From: an uncultured Clostridia bacterium
Lineage (GTDB): Bacteria > Bacillota > Clostridia > Christensenellales > DTU072
Direction: 5' to 3'
Assembly: GCA_944372665.1 (NCBI GenBank)
Contig: CALVZV010000006.1
Coordinates: 1-46,649 of the forward strand
Length of the DNA: 46,649 nt
The notes below the pieces were generated by a model that worked only from the letters and a program-made list of their open reading frames with translations, made no database searches and had not been told where the DNA came from. Each line of letters opens with the position of its first letter. The first letter of the stretch is position 1. Positions 23,985 through 32,433 of the stretch are shown here, in pieces. The position numbers were made by a program, and so were the translations under genes.

Positions 23985-25373
23985 TCAAATTTGGCTGAAC
24001 CCGGAAAACGACTGGTCGTCCGACTCGGTGAACCTGACGTGAGGTCCTTCGAATACGTAGCGTATCTTCTTGAGTTCGCCGTTACGGTGCTTGGCTATGT
24101 CGAGTATGATGTTGGAGCTTTCGCGTATCTTTTCGGAATCGTTTTCGCGTGACAGGAACATTACCATGTCGGCGTCCTGCTCGATGGCGCCCGATTCTCT
24201 TAAATCCGAAAGCCTGGGCTGCTTGTCGTCGCCGGTACGTCCCTCGATGCTTCTGGACATCTGCGACAGCGCTATGACGGGGCACTCCAGTTCCATCGCC
24301 ATTATTTTTAGCATCCTGCTGATATCGGAAACGTCGGTCTGTCTGGTCGAGGAGCGGCGCTCTTTTTCCTTGTCGTTTGCCATCAGCTGCAGATAGTCTA
24401 TGACCACAAGATCCAGTCTGCCGCCGCCTTCGCCGGCTTTAAGCTGCCTGCAGCGGCTGGCTATATTGCCGGGCGTCTGCATGGATACCGACTCCACAAA
24501 CACTTTGCTTGCGCCAAGCTCTGTATGCGCGCTCCATACCTCCTGCATTGACTCCTCGTCGATCTGCCCCGTGCTGTATTCGTGCATGCCGATATCGGTA
24601 TTGGTCGCCAGAATACGCTGGACCAGCTGTTCCGACGGCATTTCCAGCGAGAACATCGCCACGACCTTGTCTTTTTTCTGACGTATAATGTTGGCGATAA
24701 TATTCAGAACGAACGCCGTTTTGCCGACCGAAGGCCGCGCCGCCAGAATGATGAGGCTGTTAGGCTGAAGCCCGTTGGTGACCCGGTCGAGTCTGGGATA
24801 TCCCGTTTCCAGACCTTTCAGCGCGTCGGGGTTGCTGCCCAGAAGTTCCAGCCGCGCCAGAAAACGCTGCGAAGCCCCCGAAATATGCTCCAGCTGACCC
24901 TTTGTGTTGGTTTTGTTGGAGAGCGAATATATCAGCTGCTCCGCGCGCGTGACCGAACCCGAAGCATCGTCCGACGTGTATGCGTCCTCGGTGATCGTGT
25001 TGCCGATCTCGATGAGTTTGCGCATTATCATGTCGCGCTCCAGGATTTTAATATAGTCGCCCAGATTGACCGCCCCGGGCGTGATCTCCGCCAACTCCGT
25101 CAGATATTCCAATGTATTGATGTCCCCGCTCTTTTCCTTGGATATCCTGTCGTTTACGGTAATGACGTTGACCGACGTGCCGTTGTTAGCCAGATACATT
25201 ATGGCCCGGCATATCGTCTTGTGCCTGGGCGAATAGAAATAGTCCTCGTTCACGCTCCTCAGATAGTCCTGAACGGCGTTGCCGTCGATCAGAAAACAGC
25301 ACAGAACGTATTGCTCCGCTTCAAAATTATTGGGGTACTGCCTGGGGGCTTTCTTAACTTCGTTATCGCTCAT
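23985..25373 (-). CDS. dnaB: Replicative DNA helicase DnaB
   Basis: 462 residues. N-terminal helical domain (PNNFEAEQYVLCCFLIDG), then the RecA-like motor: Walker A ARPSVGKTA (212-220), Walker B VVIDYLQLM, and the DnaB motif IALSQMSRSIEGR followed by LRESGAIEQDADMVMFLSR. It forms the hexamer that unwinds DNA at the replication fork. AGGAG five bases upstream supports the start, which overlaps the preceding gene by 11 bases. The neighbour rplI seen in many Firmicutes is not present. Confidence 0.97.
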   Translation of the reverse strand: MSDNEVKKAPRQYPNNFEAEQYVLCCFLIDGNAVQDYLRSVNEDYFYSPRHKTICRAIMYLANNGTSVNVITVNDRISKEKSGDINTLEYLTELAEITPGAVNLGDYIKILERDMIMRKLIEIGNTITEDAYTSDDASGSVTRAEQLIYSLSNKTNTKGQLEHISGASQRFLARLELLGSNPDALKGLETGYPRLDRVTNGLQPNSLIILAARPSVGKTAFVLNIIANIIRQKKDKVVAMFSLEMPSEQLVQRILATNTDIGMHEYSTGQIDEESMQEVWSAHTELGASKVFVESVSMQTPGNIASRCRQLKAGEGGGRLDLVVIDYLQLMANDKEKERRSSTRQTDVSDISRMLKIMAMELECPVIALSQMSRSIEGRTGDDKQPRLSDLRESGAIEQDADMVMFLSRENDSEKIRESSNIILDIAKHRNGELKKIRYVFEGPHVRFTESDDQSFSGFSQI

Positions 25374-26214
25374 AGTAACTCCTGTTCTTTCCTCTTAGGG
25401 CACCTGTAATAAGTAAAACGGTACCCGAAAGTAATAATACTCCGACTATAATCAGCAAATACCAGCTGACGGTGTTGGGCGAATGCTGAACGAGTACCTG
25501 CGCCTTTGCCGCCTCGTCGGCGCCGCGTCTGAATTCGTGCACGTAGCTTTCCCTGCCGGCGGAAGTTTCCTTGTACTTATAAACGTAATCGGCATTTGAT
25601 TCGACCGTGTTCGTTCCGTAGGCGGAACCGTAATTATATACAAGATCCAGGTTCTCTGCTCCGACGGCGTCTGTCAGTACGTTTTTTGCTTCCCTGAGGT
25701 AGCCGCTCTCGGACGCGAACGGATCCGAGACCGTTATGACGTAATCCGAATACCAGAAACCGTTATACACCTCGGCGGAGGAAGTATAGACTTCGTATCC
25801 GTCGTTGCCCAGCGCCAGATCCATATCGGTGGCGGATGCAAACTCCGCCGTGACCGCCGAAAAATAATACGGATCGTCGTCGTTTTCTATACGCGCGCCA
25901 AACTTTTTCATGATCTGTTCCGCAGCAGCGACGGCGCCTTTTATATCCGTCTCCTTTTCGGCTTTTTCTTCCGGCGACAGCCCTTCGGTCAGTTTACCGA
26001 TATCGACGTACGCCTGCACGCAGTATTTGTACGCGCCCGAGGTGTATCTCAAGGCGTTGTAGGTCAGCTCGGCGGCTCTCGCCTCGGGGGCGTCGGCTCC
26101 GGAATATAAGCCGTAATCCTCCCTGCCGAAAGTCACTCCGGCAACGATCCCGTAAACTATGCAGATTATCACCGCCGCGCCGATAAGCGCCGCTCCGGCG
26201 ATCTTAAGTTTCAT
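25363..26214 (-). CDS. Uncharacterised bitopic membrane protein
   Basis: 283 residues, family not recognised. An N-terminal hydrophobic helix (4-27) with only two lysines before it could be a signal anchor. A roughly 215-residue, acidic and Tyr/Ala-rich region follows with no Cys pair, and a second helix (about 253-273) lies near a basic C-terminus (RGKNRSYYER). The topology is probably a large extracytoplasmic loop held at both ends. It is coupled on both sides: start overlapping the pepF stop by ATGA, and 3' end overlapping dnaB by 11 bases. No catalytic motif is visible. Confidence 0.75.
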   Translation of the reverse strand: MKLKIAGAALIGAAVIICIVYGIVAGVTFGREDYGLYSGADAPEARAAELTYNALRYTSGAYKYCVQAYVDIGKLTEGLSPEEKAEKETDIKGAVAAAEQIMKKFGARIENDDDPYYFSAVTAEFASATDMDLALGNDGYEVYTSSAEVYNGFWYSDYVITVSDPFASESGYLREAKNVLTDAVGAENLDLVYNYGSAYGTNTVESNADYVYKYKETSAGRESYVHEFRRGADEAAKAQVLVQHSPNTVSWYLLIIVGVLLLSGTVLLITGALRGKNRSYYER

Positions 26215-27977
26215 AAAGATCTGAGTTCCTCCAAAGCCGCCGTAAATTCATCCAGAGCGTAATAGAACGGCGCTTTTTTCTCCAGGTCTATGCCCAGCTT
26301 GCCCAGGATGTCGAGCGGATAATCGGAACCGCCGGACGAAAGGAATTCCTTGTACTTTTCGACGAAACCCTCCTCGCCTGCCAGTATCCTGGAAGCGATG
26401 TTCACCGCTACCATCAGACCCGTGGCGTATTTATACACGTAAAAAGCCGTATAAAAATGCGGTATCCTCGCCCACTCCAGCGCGATCTGCTTGTCGTGAA
26501 CGACATCGCGTCCGTAATACAGGCGGTTAAGGCGGTAATATTCGTCGCTTAACGTCTTTGCGGTAAGCGGCATGCCTTTTTCCGCCTCGCCGTGGGCGAA
26601 TTCCTCGAATTCCGCAAACATCGTCTGACGGAACAGCGTGGTGCGGAACATGTCCAGATAGTAGTTCAAAAGATACTTTTTCCTGTCGCCTTCCGCGCCG
26701 CGCATAAGGTATTTGAGCAGCAGCACTTCGTTGACGGTGGACGCGATCTCCGCAAGGAATATCGTATAATCCGCCTTTTCGTAGCACTGTGTCTCGCGCG
26801 AATAATAACTGTGCATAGAATGTCCCAGCTCGTGCGCTATCGTGAACACGTCGTGCGACGTCGCGGTGTAGTTCAGCAGCACGTAAGGAACGGAATCGTA
26901 AGTTCCCCACGAATACGCACCGCTTCTTTTGTTGGCGGTGGCTTCGACGTCTATCCACCTCTCGCGTTTGGCACGTCTCAATAAGTCCGCATAGTCCTCT
27001 CCCAGTACGCCGAGTGCGTCTATGACCAGAGCGTAAGCGTCGTCGTAATTAAGCTCCAGCTTATATTCCGCCGACAACGGCACGTAAAGGTCGTACATAT
27101 GCAGTTCGTCGACGCCAAGCGTTCTGCGGCGAAAACGGATGTACGAATGCAAAAACGGCAGTTTCTTACGGACAGCGGCAATCAGATTTTTATATACCCT
27201 GACGGATATGTTTTCGGAATCGAGCGCCCTTTCTATGGCAGATCCGTATTTTCTGATCTTTGCCATGGCGACGTCCTTTTTTACGTTGGCGGCGTATAAT
27301 GCCGCTATGGTGTTGACGTGCGCCTTGTAGGAAGCGTAATAATTGACAAACGCGCGGCGGCGCACATCCGGATCGCGATCCTGAAGAAAGTTGGAATAGT
27401 TGCCGTGATTGAGCTCCACGCTCTTTCCGCCCGCCTTTACGGAACCGAATTTCAGGTCGGCGTTATCCAGCAGCATAAAGACGTTTTTGAAGTCTCCCGA
27501 AAAATTGCTGACCTCGGCAAGCAGTTTTTCCTGTCCTGCGGGAAGAATATGCCCCAGACTCTTTTTGAGATCCTTGAAATACATTTCGAAATCCGGGTTT
27601 TCCCCGGCGAGTTTAAGCATACGGGCGGGAGTAAACTTCGCTCTCAGCTCCGGCTCGATATACGACGTCGCGTTCATGCACGCGGACATGGTTATCGACG
27701 CCTTTTCCGCAGCCGCCTGCGCGGACGGCTCCGCCGTGTCGGTATCCTTTACCAAAGACGAGTATACGTACACGTTCTCCATCCTGCGGTAAATGTCAGA
27801 CCTCAGTCTGAGGCACTCGATCACGTTGTCGGCGTTTATCTTGCCTTTGTATTCAGCTATTTCGGCGAGTTTTCGCTCGATGACCGCATATTCCTTTTCG
27901 CATTCGGATGCGGAAGCGAACAGCGAGTCCAGATTCCATTTCCTTTCTTCGGGAACTTGTGAACGCAGCAGCGGCAT
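26211..27977 (-). CDS. pepF: Oligoendopeptidase F, M3 metallopeptidase
   Basis: 588 residues. Zinc site HELGH (His382, Glu383, His386) within FTIAHELGHSMHSYYS, with the third ligand Glu expected in FLAEIASTVNE about 25 residues on. N-terminal helical PepF domain (RKWNLDSLF at 13-21) and C-terminal RIPHFYTAFYVYKYATG are family hallmarks. Hydrolyses short cytosolic peptides, in general protein turnover or peptide use. AAGGAG seven bases upstream and a good promoter at 28026-28054 support the start. First gene of the pepF - membrane protein - dnaB operon. Confidence 0.95.
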   Translation of the reverse strand: MPLLRSQVPEERKWNLDSLFASASECEKEYAVIERKLAEIAEYKGKINADNVIECLRLRSDIYRRMENVYVYSSLVKDTDTAEPSAQAAAEKASITMSACMNATSYIEPELRAKFTPARMLKLAGENPDFEMYFKDLKKSLGHILPAGQEKLLAEVSNFSGDFKNVFMLLDNADLKFGSVKAGGKSVELNHGNYSNFLQDRDPDVRRRAFVNYYASYKAHVNTIAALYAANVKKDVAMAKIRKYGSAIERALDSENISVRVYKNLIAAVRKKLPFLHSYIRFRRRTLGVDELHMYDLYVPLSAEYKLELNYDDAYALVIDALGVLGEDYADLLRRAKRERWIDVEATANKRSGAYSWGTYDSVPYVLLNYTATSHDVFTIAHELGHSMHSYYSRETQCYEKADYTIFLAEIASTVNEVLLLKYLMRGAEGDRKKYLLNYYLDMFRTTLFRQTMFAEFEEFAHGEAEKGMPLTAKTLSDEYYRLNRLYYGRDVVHDKQIALEWARIPHFYTAFYVYKYATGLMVAVNIASRILAGEEGFVEKYKEFLSSGGSDYPLDILGKLGIDLEKKAPFYYALDEFTAALEELRSL

Positions 27978-28025
27978 ACGATCTCCTTATAAAGCACGCG
28001 TACTTATTAGAAACGTTATACGGAA

Positions 28026-28054
28026 ATAATAACTTAAAACCTTTTTTAAGTCAA
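28026..28054 (-). promoter_or_regulatory. Promoter of the pepF-dnaB operon
   Basis: Minus strand: TTGACT (28049-28054), 17-base spacer, TATTAT (28026-28031), about 48 bases before the pepF start. The -35 lies 5 bases past the stop of the coiled-coil gene upstream. Confidence 0.8.
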
Positions 28055-28058
28055 CCCC

Positions 28059-28670
28059 TTAGCCCATGTTTTCGGTGCGGCTAAGCTGAGCCATCAGCCC
28101 CAGAAGCTCGTCCTCGGAAAGTCTGGGCTGCCTGTCCTTGGACGCGGCGTCGGGGTTTTTTATCGGAAATACCGTAGGAGCGCTTTCCGCGCCGCCCTGA
28201 ACGGAATCCTGCGAACGCTCCTCAGCCAGCGCGCCCAGTTCGTCCAGGCGTATCTTTTCGCGGTAATATTCCTCCTCGGGAGCACTTGCCGACGGCACGC
28301 CGCCGCGCGCCACCTCCTCGATCTCGCGCGCCGCATCTGCAAAAAAGCGTCCCGCCTCCAGCACTTCCTCGCCCAGCTTCTCGGCGTCGCCCAACGTTTT
28401 CAGGCGCGCCTGCCACCTGGCGCTGAACGCCTTGAGCCGCTCAGATTCCAGCGTAAAACGAATTTTGGATTCTTTCAGATATTCCTCACTGCGTATTCTG
28501 GCGAAATTCAGCGCCTCGGTTATCTCCCTTTCGCGCGATTTATACGATTCGAGCTCCTCCCTCAGCGAAGAAATCTCGCCTCTCAGCGCGTTTATGCGCT
28601 CCCTGAGTTCGATATTCTCCGCGCCGGAAGAGCCCGCCGCTTTCTTTGAACGTTTGATCCTTTTGCACAT
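28059..28670 (-). CDS. Predicted coiled-coil protein, unknown function
   Basis: 203 residues, no family recognised. A basic N-terminus (MCKRIKRSKK), then a long heptad-rich helix (about 18-125, rich in Leu/Glu/Arg), a short linker, a second acidic helix and a Pro/Ala-rich tail ending LSEDELLGLMAQLSRTENMG. Helical scaffolds of this type (DivIVA-like or septum-associated) look similar, but the N-terminal DivIVA motif is not present. The start has no Shine-Dalgarno. A perfect -10 box TATAAT ends six bases before the ATG, so a leaderless mRNA is possible. It lies about 48 bases after pncB. Confidence 0.65.
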   Translation of the reverse strand: MCKRIKRSKKAAGSSGAENIELRERINALRGEISSLREELESYKSREREITEALNFARIRSEEYLKESKIRFTLESERLKAFSARWQARLKTLGDAEKLGEEVLEAGRFFADAAREIEEVARGGVPSASAPEEEYYREKIRLDELGALAEERSQDSVQGGAESAPTVFPIKNPDAASKDRQPRLSEDELLGLMAQLSRTENMG

Positions 28671-28718
28671 AGTCCGATTATAACCCGATTATGCGCGCAT
28701 ATTACCGTCTTTTTCGGA

Positions 28719-30146
28719 TCAATTTGTCGAAACGCCTTCCATCAGTTTTTTCTTCAGATCGTACAGTCCGTCCGATAAGTCCACCTTGTAAACGTGAGGG
28801 TTGATGAGCCGCTTGTATTCCTCCCAGAATTCGCCTTTGGAGCGGACGGCATAATCGACTATCTCTTTAAGCGAAGGACGCTCGTATACTGCGGCGCCTT
28901 TACTGAATATCTGCACCGGCAGCCGCTTCAGCGTATAGTCGGTAAACGTCTTTTTCTTCCATGTCTCCACGGGATGGAATATGGTCAGCGGACGCGACGA
29001 ATCTATCTTCTCGTCAGCCAAAGCGATAAGGTCCGCCGCGGCTTTTCCGTTTGCGTCGAGAATGCGGTAAGTGGTTTTGAACCCTGGATTCGTAATCTTT
29101 TCGTGAGTATCCGAAAACTTCATTTTGGGAACCCATTTACCGTCTTTATCGCGCACGGCAGCCATCTTGTAAACGCCGCCGAGAGCCGGTCTGGGCGACG
29201 CCGTGATAAGCTTTGTGCCTATGCCCCAGACGTCGATTCTGGCGCCCTGGGCGTTAAGCGACGCTATGATGTTTTCGTCGATGTCGCCGGAAGCGAATAT
29301 CTTTGCTTCGGTGTGCCCGGCGGCGTCCAGCATGGCTCTGGCTTTTTTGGACAGATACGCCAGATCTCCCGAATCCAGTCTTATTCCCACTGGCTTGTAG
29401 CCGGAGGCCTTCAACTCGTCGAAAACCTTTATCGCGTTGGGCACGCCGGATTTTAACGTGTCGTAGGTGTCCACCAGCAGCAGACACTGATCCGGATACA
29501 GCTCGGCGTATTTTCTGAACGCCTCCAGTTCGGTCGGAAAACTCATGACCCAGCTGTGAGCGTGGGTACCGCTGACCTTAACTCCGAACATCTTTCCGGC
29601 AAGCACGTTGGATGTGGAGACGCATCCGCCGATTATGCTTGCCCTGGCGCCGTAAATTCCGGCGTCGGGCCCTTGGGCGCGCCTTAAACCGAATTCCGCT
29701 ATGCCGCCTTTTGTTTCGTTTGCCATGCGCATGGCTTTGGTGGCAATCAGCGTCTGGTGATTTATGATGTTGAGCAGCGCCGTTTCCACCAGCTGCGCTT
29801 CGAACAGAGGCGCCCTGACCGTGACCAAAGGCTCGTGCGGAAACACCATTTCTCCCTCGCGCATTGCGAACATATCGCCCGTGAACGCGAAATTTCCGAG
29901 GCGTGCGAAGAATTTTTCGCCGAAACAGTTAAGCGACCTGAGATATGCGACGTCCTCGTCGTCGAAATGCAGATTTTCGATATAGTCCATCGCCTGTTCC
30001 AGTCCCGCCGCCACGGCGAAATCGAGACCGGGCTGCGCCCTGAAGAACAGATCGAAAACGGCTTCGGTGTCCGCAAGCCCCGTTTCTGCGTAACCGTTCA
30101 TCATCGTGAACTGATACAAATCCGTTAACAGCGTTAAATTTCTCAT
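28719..30146 (-). CDS. pncB: Nicotinate phosphoribosyltransferase
   Basis: NAD salvage: nicotinate + PRPP + ATP to nicotinate mononucleotide (EC 6.3.4.21). 475 residues. Family motifs: LTDLYQFTMMNGY at the N-terminus (7-19), EFGLRRAQGPD (151-161), SGTHAHSW with His195/His197, and VRLDSGD-type IRLDSGDL, ASGDI and WGIGTKL for PRPP and product binding. The conserved MRNLTLLTDLY start is used although no clear Shine-Dalgarno precedes it. It begins 12 bases after lgt and is likely read from the galK promoter with it. A close family relative would be NadV (nicotinamide-specific), but the motifs fit PncB better. Confidence 0.93.
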   Translation of the reverse strand: MRNLTLLTDLYQFTMMNGYAETGLADTEAVFDLFFRAQPGLDFAVAAGLEQAMDYIENLHFDDEDVAYLRSLNCFGEKFFARLGNFAFTGDMFAMREGEMVFPHEPLVTVRAPLFEAQLVETALLNIINHQTLIATKAMRMANETKGGIAEFGLRRAQGPDAGIYGARASIIGGCVSTSNVLAGKMFGVKVSGTHAHSWVMSFPTELEAFRKYAELYPDQCLLLVDTYDTLKSGVPNAIKVFDELKASGYKPVGIRLDSGDLAYLSKKARAMLDAAGHTEAKIFASGDIDENIIASLNAQGARIDVWGIGTKLITASPRPALGGVYKMAAVRDKDGKWVPKMKFSDTHEKITNPGFKTTYRILDANGKAAADLIALADEKIDSSRPLTIFHPVETWKKKTFTDYTLKRLPVQIFSKGAAVYERPSLKEIVDYAVRSKGEFWEEYKRLINPHVYKVDLSDGLYDLKKKLMEGVSTN

Positions 30147-30158
30147 TTGCCAAGGGCG

Positions 30159-31061
30159 TTATTCGGCGCCCTCCTCCTTCTTTCCGGGACGGTGGTAAGG
30201 CTTGAGTCTTACCTGATCTTCGTCGGGGATTCCGCCTTTTCCGTACCATATTTTTTCGCCTTTCTTGGTTTTGATAACGATCATCGCGACCAGCGCCGCA
30301 GCGCTCGCCGCGAATACCAGAGCGCAGATCAGCTGAGTATAGTTGAACACGGCGTAAATCTCTCCGTCGTCGCGGAAAAACTCCATGACGAAACGTATAA
30401 GTCCGTAGGAAAACGCGTACATCAGCAGTCCGGAACCGCGCAGCTTCAAATGTCGCTGTATTATCATCATGGCCGCGAAAAACGCTATGTCCATGACCAT
30501 TTCATAGAAAAACAGCGCCTGATAGAAACCGTCCAGCCTGTCGATGAACACGGCGATCGGGAACCATTGCAGCGACGGGTTCGTTATCTCCGCGCCGAAT
30601 ATCTCCTGATTCATGAAATTGCCCCATCTGCCCAATCCCTGCGACAAAAGCACAACGGGAATGACTATGTCCGCCAGATCCAGAAGATTGACTTTCCTTA
30701 TCTTGCACCAGATCGCGCCTCCGAGTATACCGAAGGGCACGCCGGTCATTATCGTCAGACCGCCGTCCCAAACCGCGATGACCTCCACGAAGTCGTCCCA
30801 GGTAAACGGCGACGGAAAATATTCGGGTCTGACCATGACGTAACCGAGTCTGGCGCCAATTATCGCCAAGGGAATGGCAAGCAGAAAGATCTCGACGAAA
30901 TCGTCCACGCTCAGATTGTGTTTTTTACCGCGTAAAATAGCCACTATCAGCCCGGTAAGCATCGCCAGCGTGATGATTATACCGTACCAGGCTATGTCCT
31001 TGCCGCCTATCGAAAAAGCGACAGGGTCGACGTTCCCCGTCCAATGCGTCGCAGCAAGCAT
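30159..31061 (-). CDS. lgt: Prolipoprotein diacylglyceryl transferase
   Basis: 300 residues, about seven helices. Attaches diacylglycerol from phosphatidylglycerol to the lipobox cysteine of prolipoproteins (EC 2.5.1.145); the lipoprotein at 10951-14400 is a likely client. The signature GLGRWGNFMNQE, with the essential Arg and Asn, is present near residue 142-153. ARLGYVM and the C-terminal YGLIRFVMEFFRDD also match. The C-terminal 40 residues are charged and cytoplasmic. GGAG eight bases upstream, lying in the end of galK, supports the start. Confidence 0.95.
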   Translation of the reverse strand: MLAATHWTGNVDPVAFSIGGKDIAWYGIIITLAMLTGLIVAILRGKKHNLSVDDFVEIFLLAIPLAIIGARLGYVMVRPEYFPSPFTWDDFVEVIAVWDGGLTIMTGVPFGILGGAIWCKIRKVNLLDLADIVIPVVLLSQGLGRWGNFMNQEIFGAEITNPSLQWFPIAVFIDRLDGFYQALFFYEMVMDIAFFAAMMIIQRHLKLRGSGLLMYAFSYGLIRFVMEFFRDDGEIYAVFNYTQLICALVFAASAAALVAMIVIKTKKGEKIWYGKGGIPDEDQVRLKPYHRPGKKEEGAE

Positions 31062-31064
31062 ATA

Positions 31065-32336
31065 TCAGTCTCCGATATCCATTCTGACCGCGCCGGCCTC
31101 TCTTATCTTGAGAAGATGCACGTTTTCTTTGCCGTAGATGTCGCTCATGTACTCGCCGAACATTTCCGCGTCGGGATCGGTAATGACGAGTATCGTGCCG
31201 GCAAATCCGCCGCCGTGCACTCTGACGGCTCTGACGCCCGCATATTCTTTGGCGATTGCCAGCGCCAGCGGTATGGGCTCGGCGGTATCGCCCTCGGGAT
31301 AGCAGTTCTGCAACTTCAGCTGCGAGGACATGCCCGATTCGTTGATAAGCGCGTACGCCTCGCGCTCGTCGCGGGAAGCTATGGCATCTTTCAACGCGTC
31401 AACACGCTCGTTTTCCTCAAAATAATGCATGGCGCGCAGTATCGCCCTGCCGGAATATTTTTTGCGTAGTCTGCCGACGGAAGCGTAAAACTCGTTTTTA
31501 TCGACAAATCTCAATTTATCGGCGCCGAATTCCGAAGCGATGAGCCGCATCTCCTGCATTATCGCGGCATAGTTGGCGGTAAGGTTGCAATGGTCGCCGC
31601 CGCAGTTGACGACGTATATCAGTTCGGGAAAATCCCAGCCCAGCTTCTCCACTACGGGCGCGCCGGCGTCCATAAAATCGATATAGCTGACGCCGCCTAT
31701 CGAAATCGCCGACTGATCCATCAGTCCGGAGGGCTTGCCGAAATACACGTTCTCGGCATACTGGGAAATGATCGCCTTTTCTACCGCGGAAACCACGCCC
31801 CCGTTATAAAAATCGTTCAGCACTTCCGCCACGAACAGTTCGAAAGACGCCGAGCTTGACATTCCCGCGCCCTTGAACACGTCCGAGGTCGTCGTCGCGA
31901 CAAAGCCGCCTATATTGTATCCGCGATCCTTGAAAGCCCTGGCTATGCCTCTGACCAAAGCCGCGGAATCCCCCTGCTCTCTTTCTTTGGGCTCAAGATC
32001 GGTCAGATCCACCGAAACGGAAGGATAGCCTATACTGTTCACTACGATTTTGGGTTCTTCGGACGGACTGACCGCTCCGAGTAGATCCACAGATATCGCC
32101 GCGGCAAGCACCTTGCCGTTGTTGTGGTCGGTATGATTGCCGGCTATTTCGATGCGTCCTGGCGCGCTGAACAGCACGACTTCGTCCGCGGCGGAGCCGA
32201 AAGAAATCCTGTGTCTGGAAACGAGATTCTCGACACGCTGAGCCGCGTCCTCGGGCGAAGCGGTGTACAGTTCCGAAACTCTGTCGAGGAATTTTTTGTT
32301 TTCCAGCAAACTTTTTTTGTCGTATAATATTGCCAA
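31065..32336 (-). CDS. galK: Galactokinase, TTG start
   Basis: Phosphorylates galactose to galactose-1-phosphate, the first Leloir step after mutarotation; galT, the next enzyme, is encoded divergently. 423 residues of the GHMP kinase family: PGRIEIAGNHTDHNNG (59-74), a variant of the GEHTDY signature; ATP loop GAGMSSSAS; C-terminal VRVHGGGFAGT. The frame has no usable ATG; a TTG at 32334-32336 with AAGGAG nine bases upstream fits. The promoter overlaps a candidate operator (32383-32404). The gene ends 3 bases before lgt. Confidence 0.93.
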   Translation of the reverse strand: MAILYDKKSLLENKKFLDRVSELYTASPEDAAQRVENLVSRHRISFGSAADEVVLFSAPGRIEIAGNHTDHNNGKVLAAAISVDLLGAVSPSEEPKIVVNSIGYPSVSVDLTDLEPKEREQGDSAALVRGIARAFKDRGYNIGGFVATTTSDVFKGAGMSSSASFELFVAEVLNDFYNGGVVSAVEKAIISQYAENVYFGKPSGLMDQSAISIGGVSYIDFMDAGAPVVEKLGWDFPELIYVVNCGGDHCNLTANYAAIMQEMRLIASEFGADKLRFVDKNEFYASVGRLRKKYSGRAILRAMHYFEENERVDALKDAIASRDEREAYALINESGMSSQLKLQNCYPEGDTAEPIPLALAIAKEYAGVRAVRVHGGGFAGTILVITDPDAEMFGEYMSDIYGKENVHLLKIREAGAVRMDIGD

Positions 32337-32358
32337 AACCGTAATCTCCTTGTATAAT
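32330..32358 (+). promoter_or_regulatory. Probable promoter of the galT-dnaX-ybaB-recR operon
   Basis: TTGCCA (32330-32335), 17-base spacer, perfect TATAAT (32353-32358), about 75 bases before the galT ATG. The -35 box covers the galK TTG start codon, so the two divergent units overlap at this point. Confidence 0.6.
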
Positions 32359-32371
32359 ATTCGGTGTTGAA

Positions 32372-32400
32372 ATTATATCACAACGGTTTCAATAAGTAAA
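32372..32400 (-). promoter_or_regulatory. Probable promoter of the galK-lgt-pncB operon
   Basis: Minus strand: TTTACT (32395-32400), 17-base spacer, perfect TATAAT (32372-32377), about 36 bases before the galK TTG. The -35 box and part of the spacer lie inside the inverted repeat at 32383-32404. Confidence 0.6.
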
Positions 32401-32404
32401 CCGT
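32383..32404. promoter_or_regulatory. Candidate operator between galK and galT
   Basis: Perfect inverted repeat ACGGTTT-N8-AAACCGT, 22 bp in all. It covers the -35 region of the galK promoter and lies in the galT leader about 25 bases downstream of the galT -10 box. A repressor bound here could block galK initiation and galT elongation at once. No regulator gene is adjacent, so the protein is unknown; LacI/GalR-type repressors use sites of similar size but usually with a central CG. Confidence 0.5.
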
Positions 32405-32433
32405 AACGGACTTTTTATATTAAGGATTTGTAT

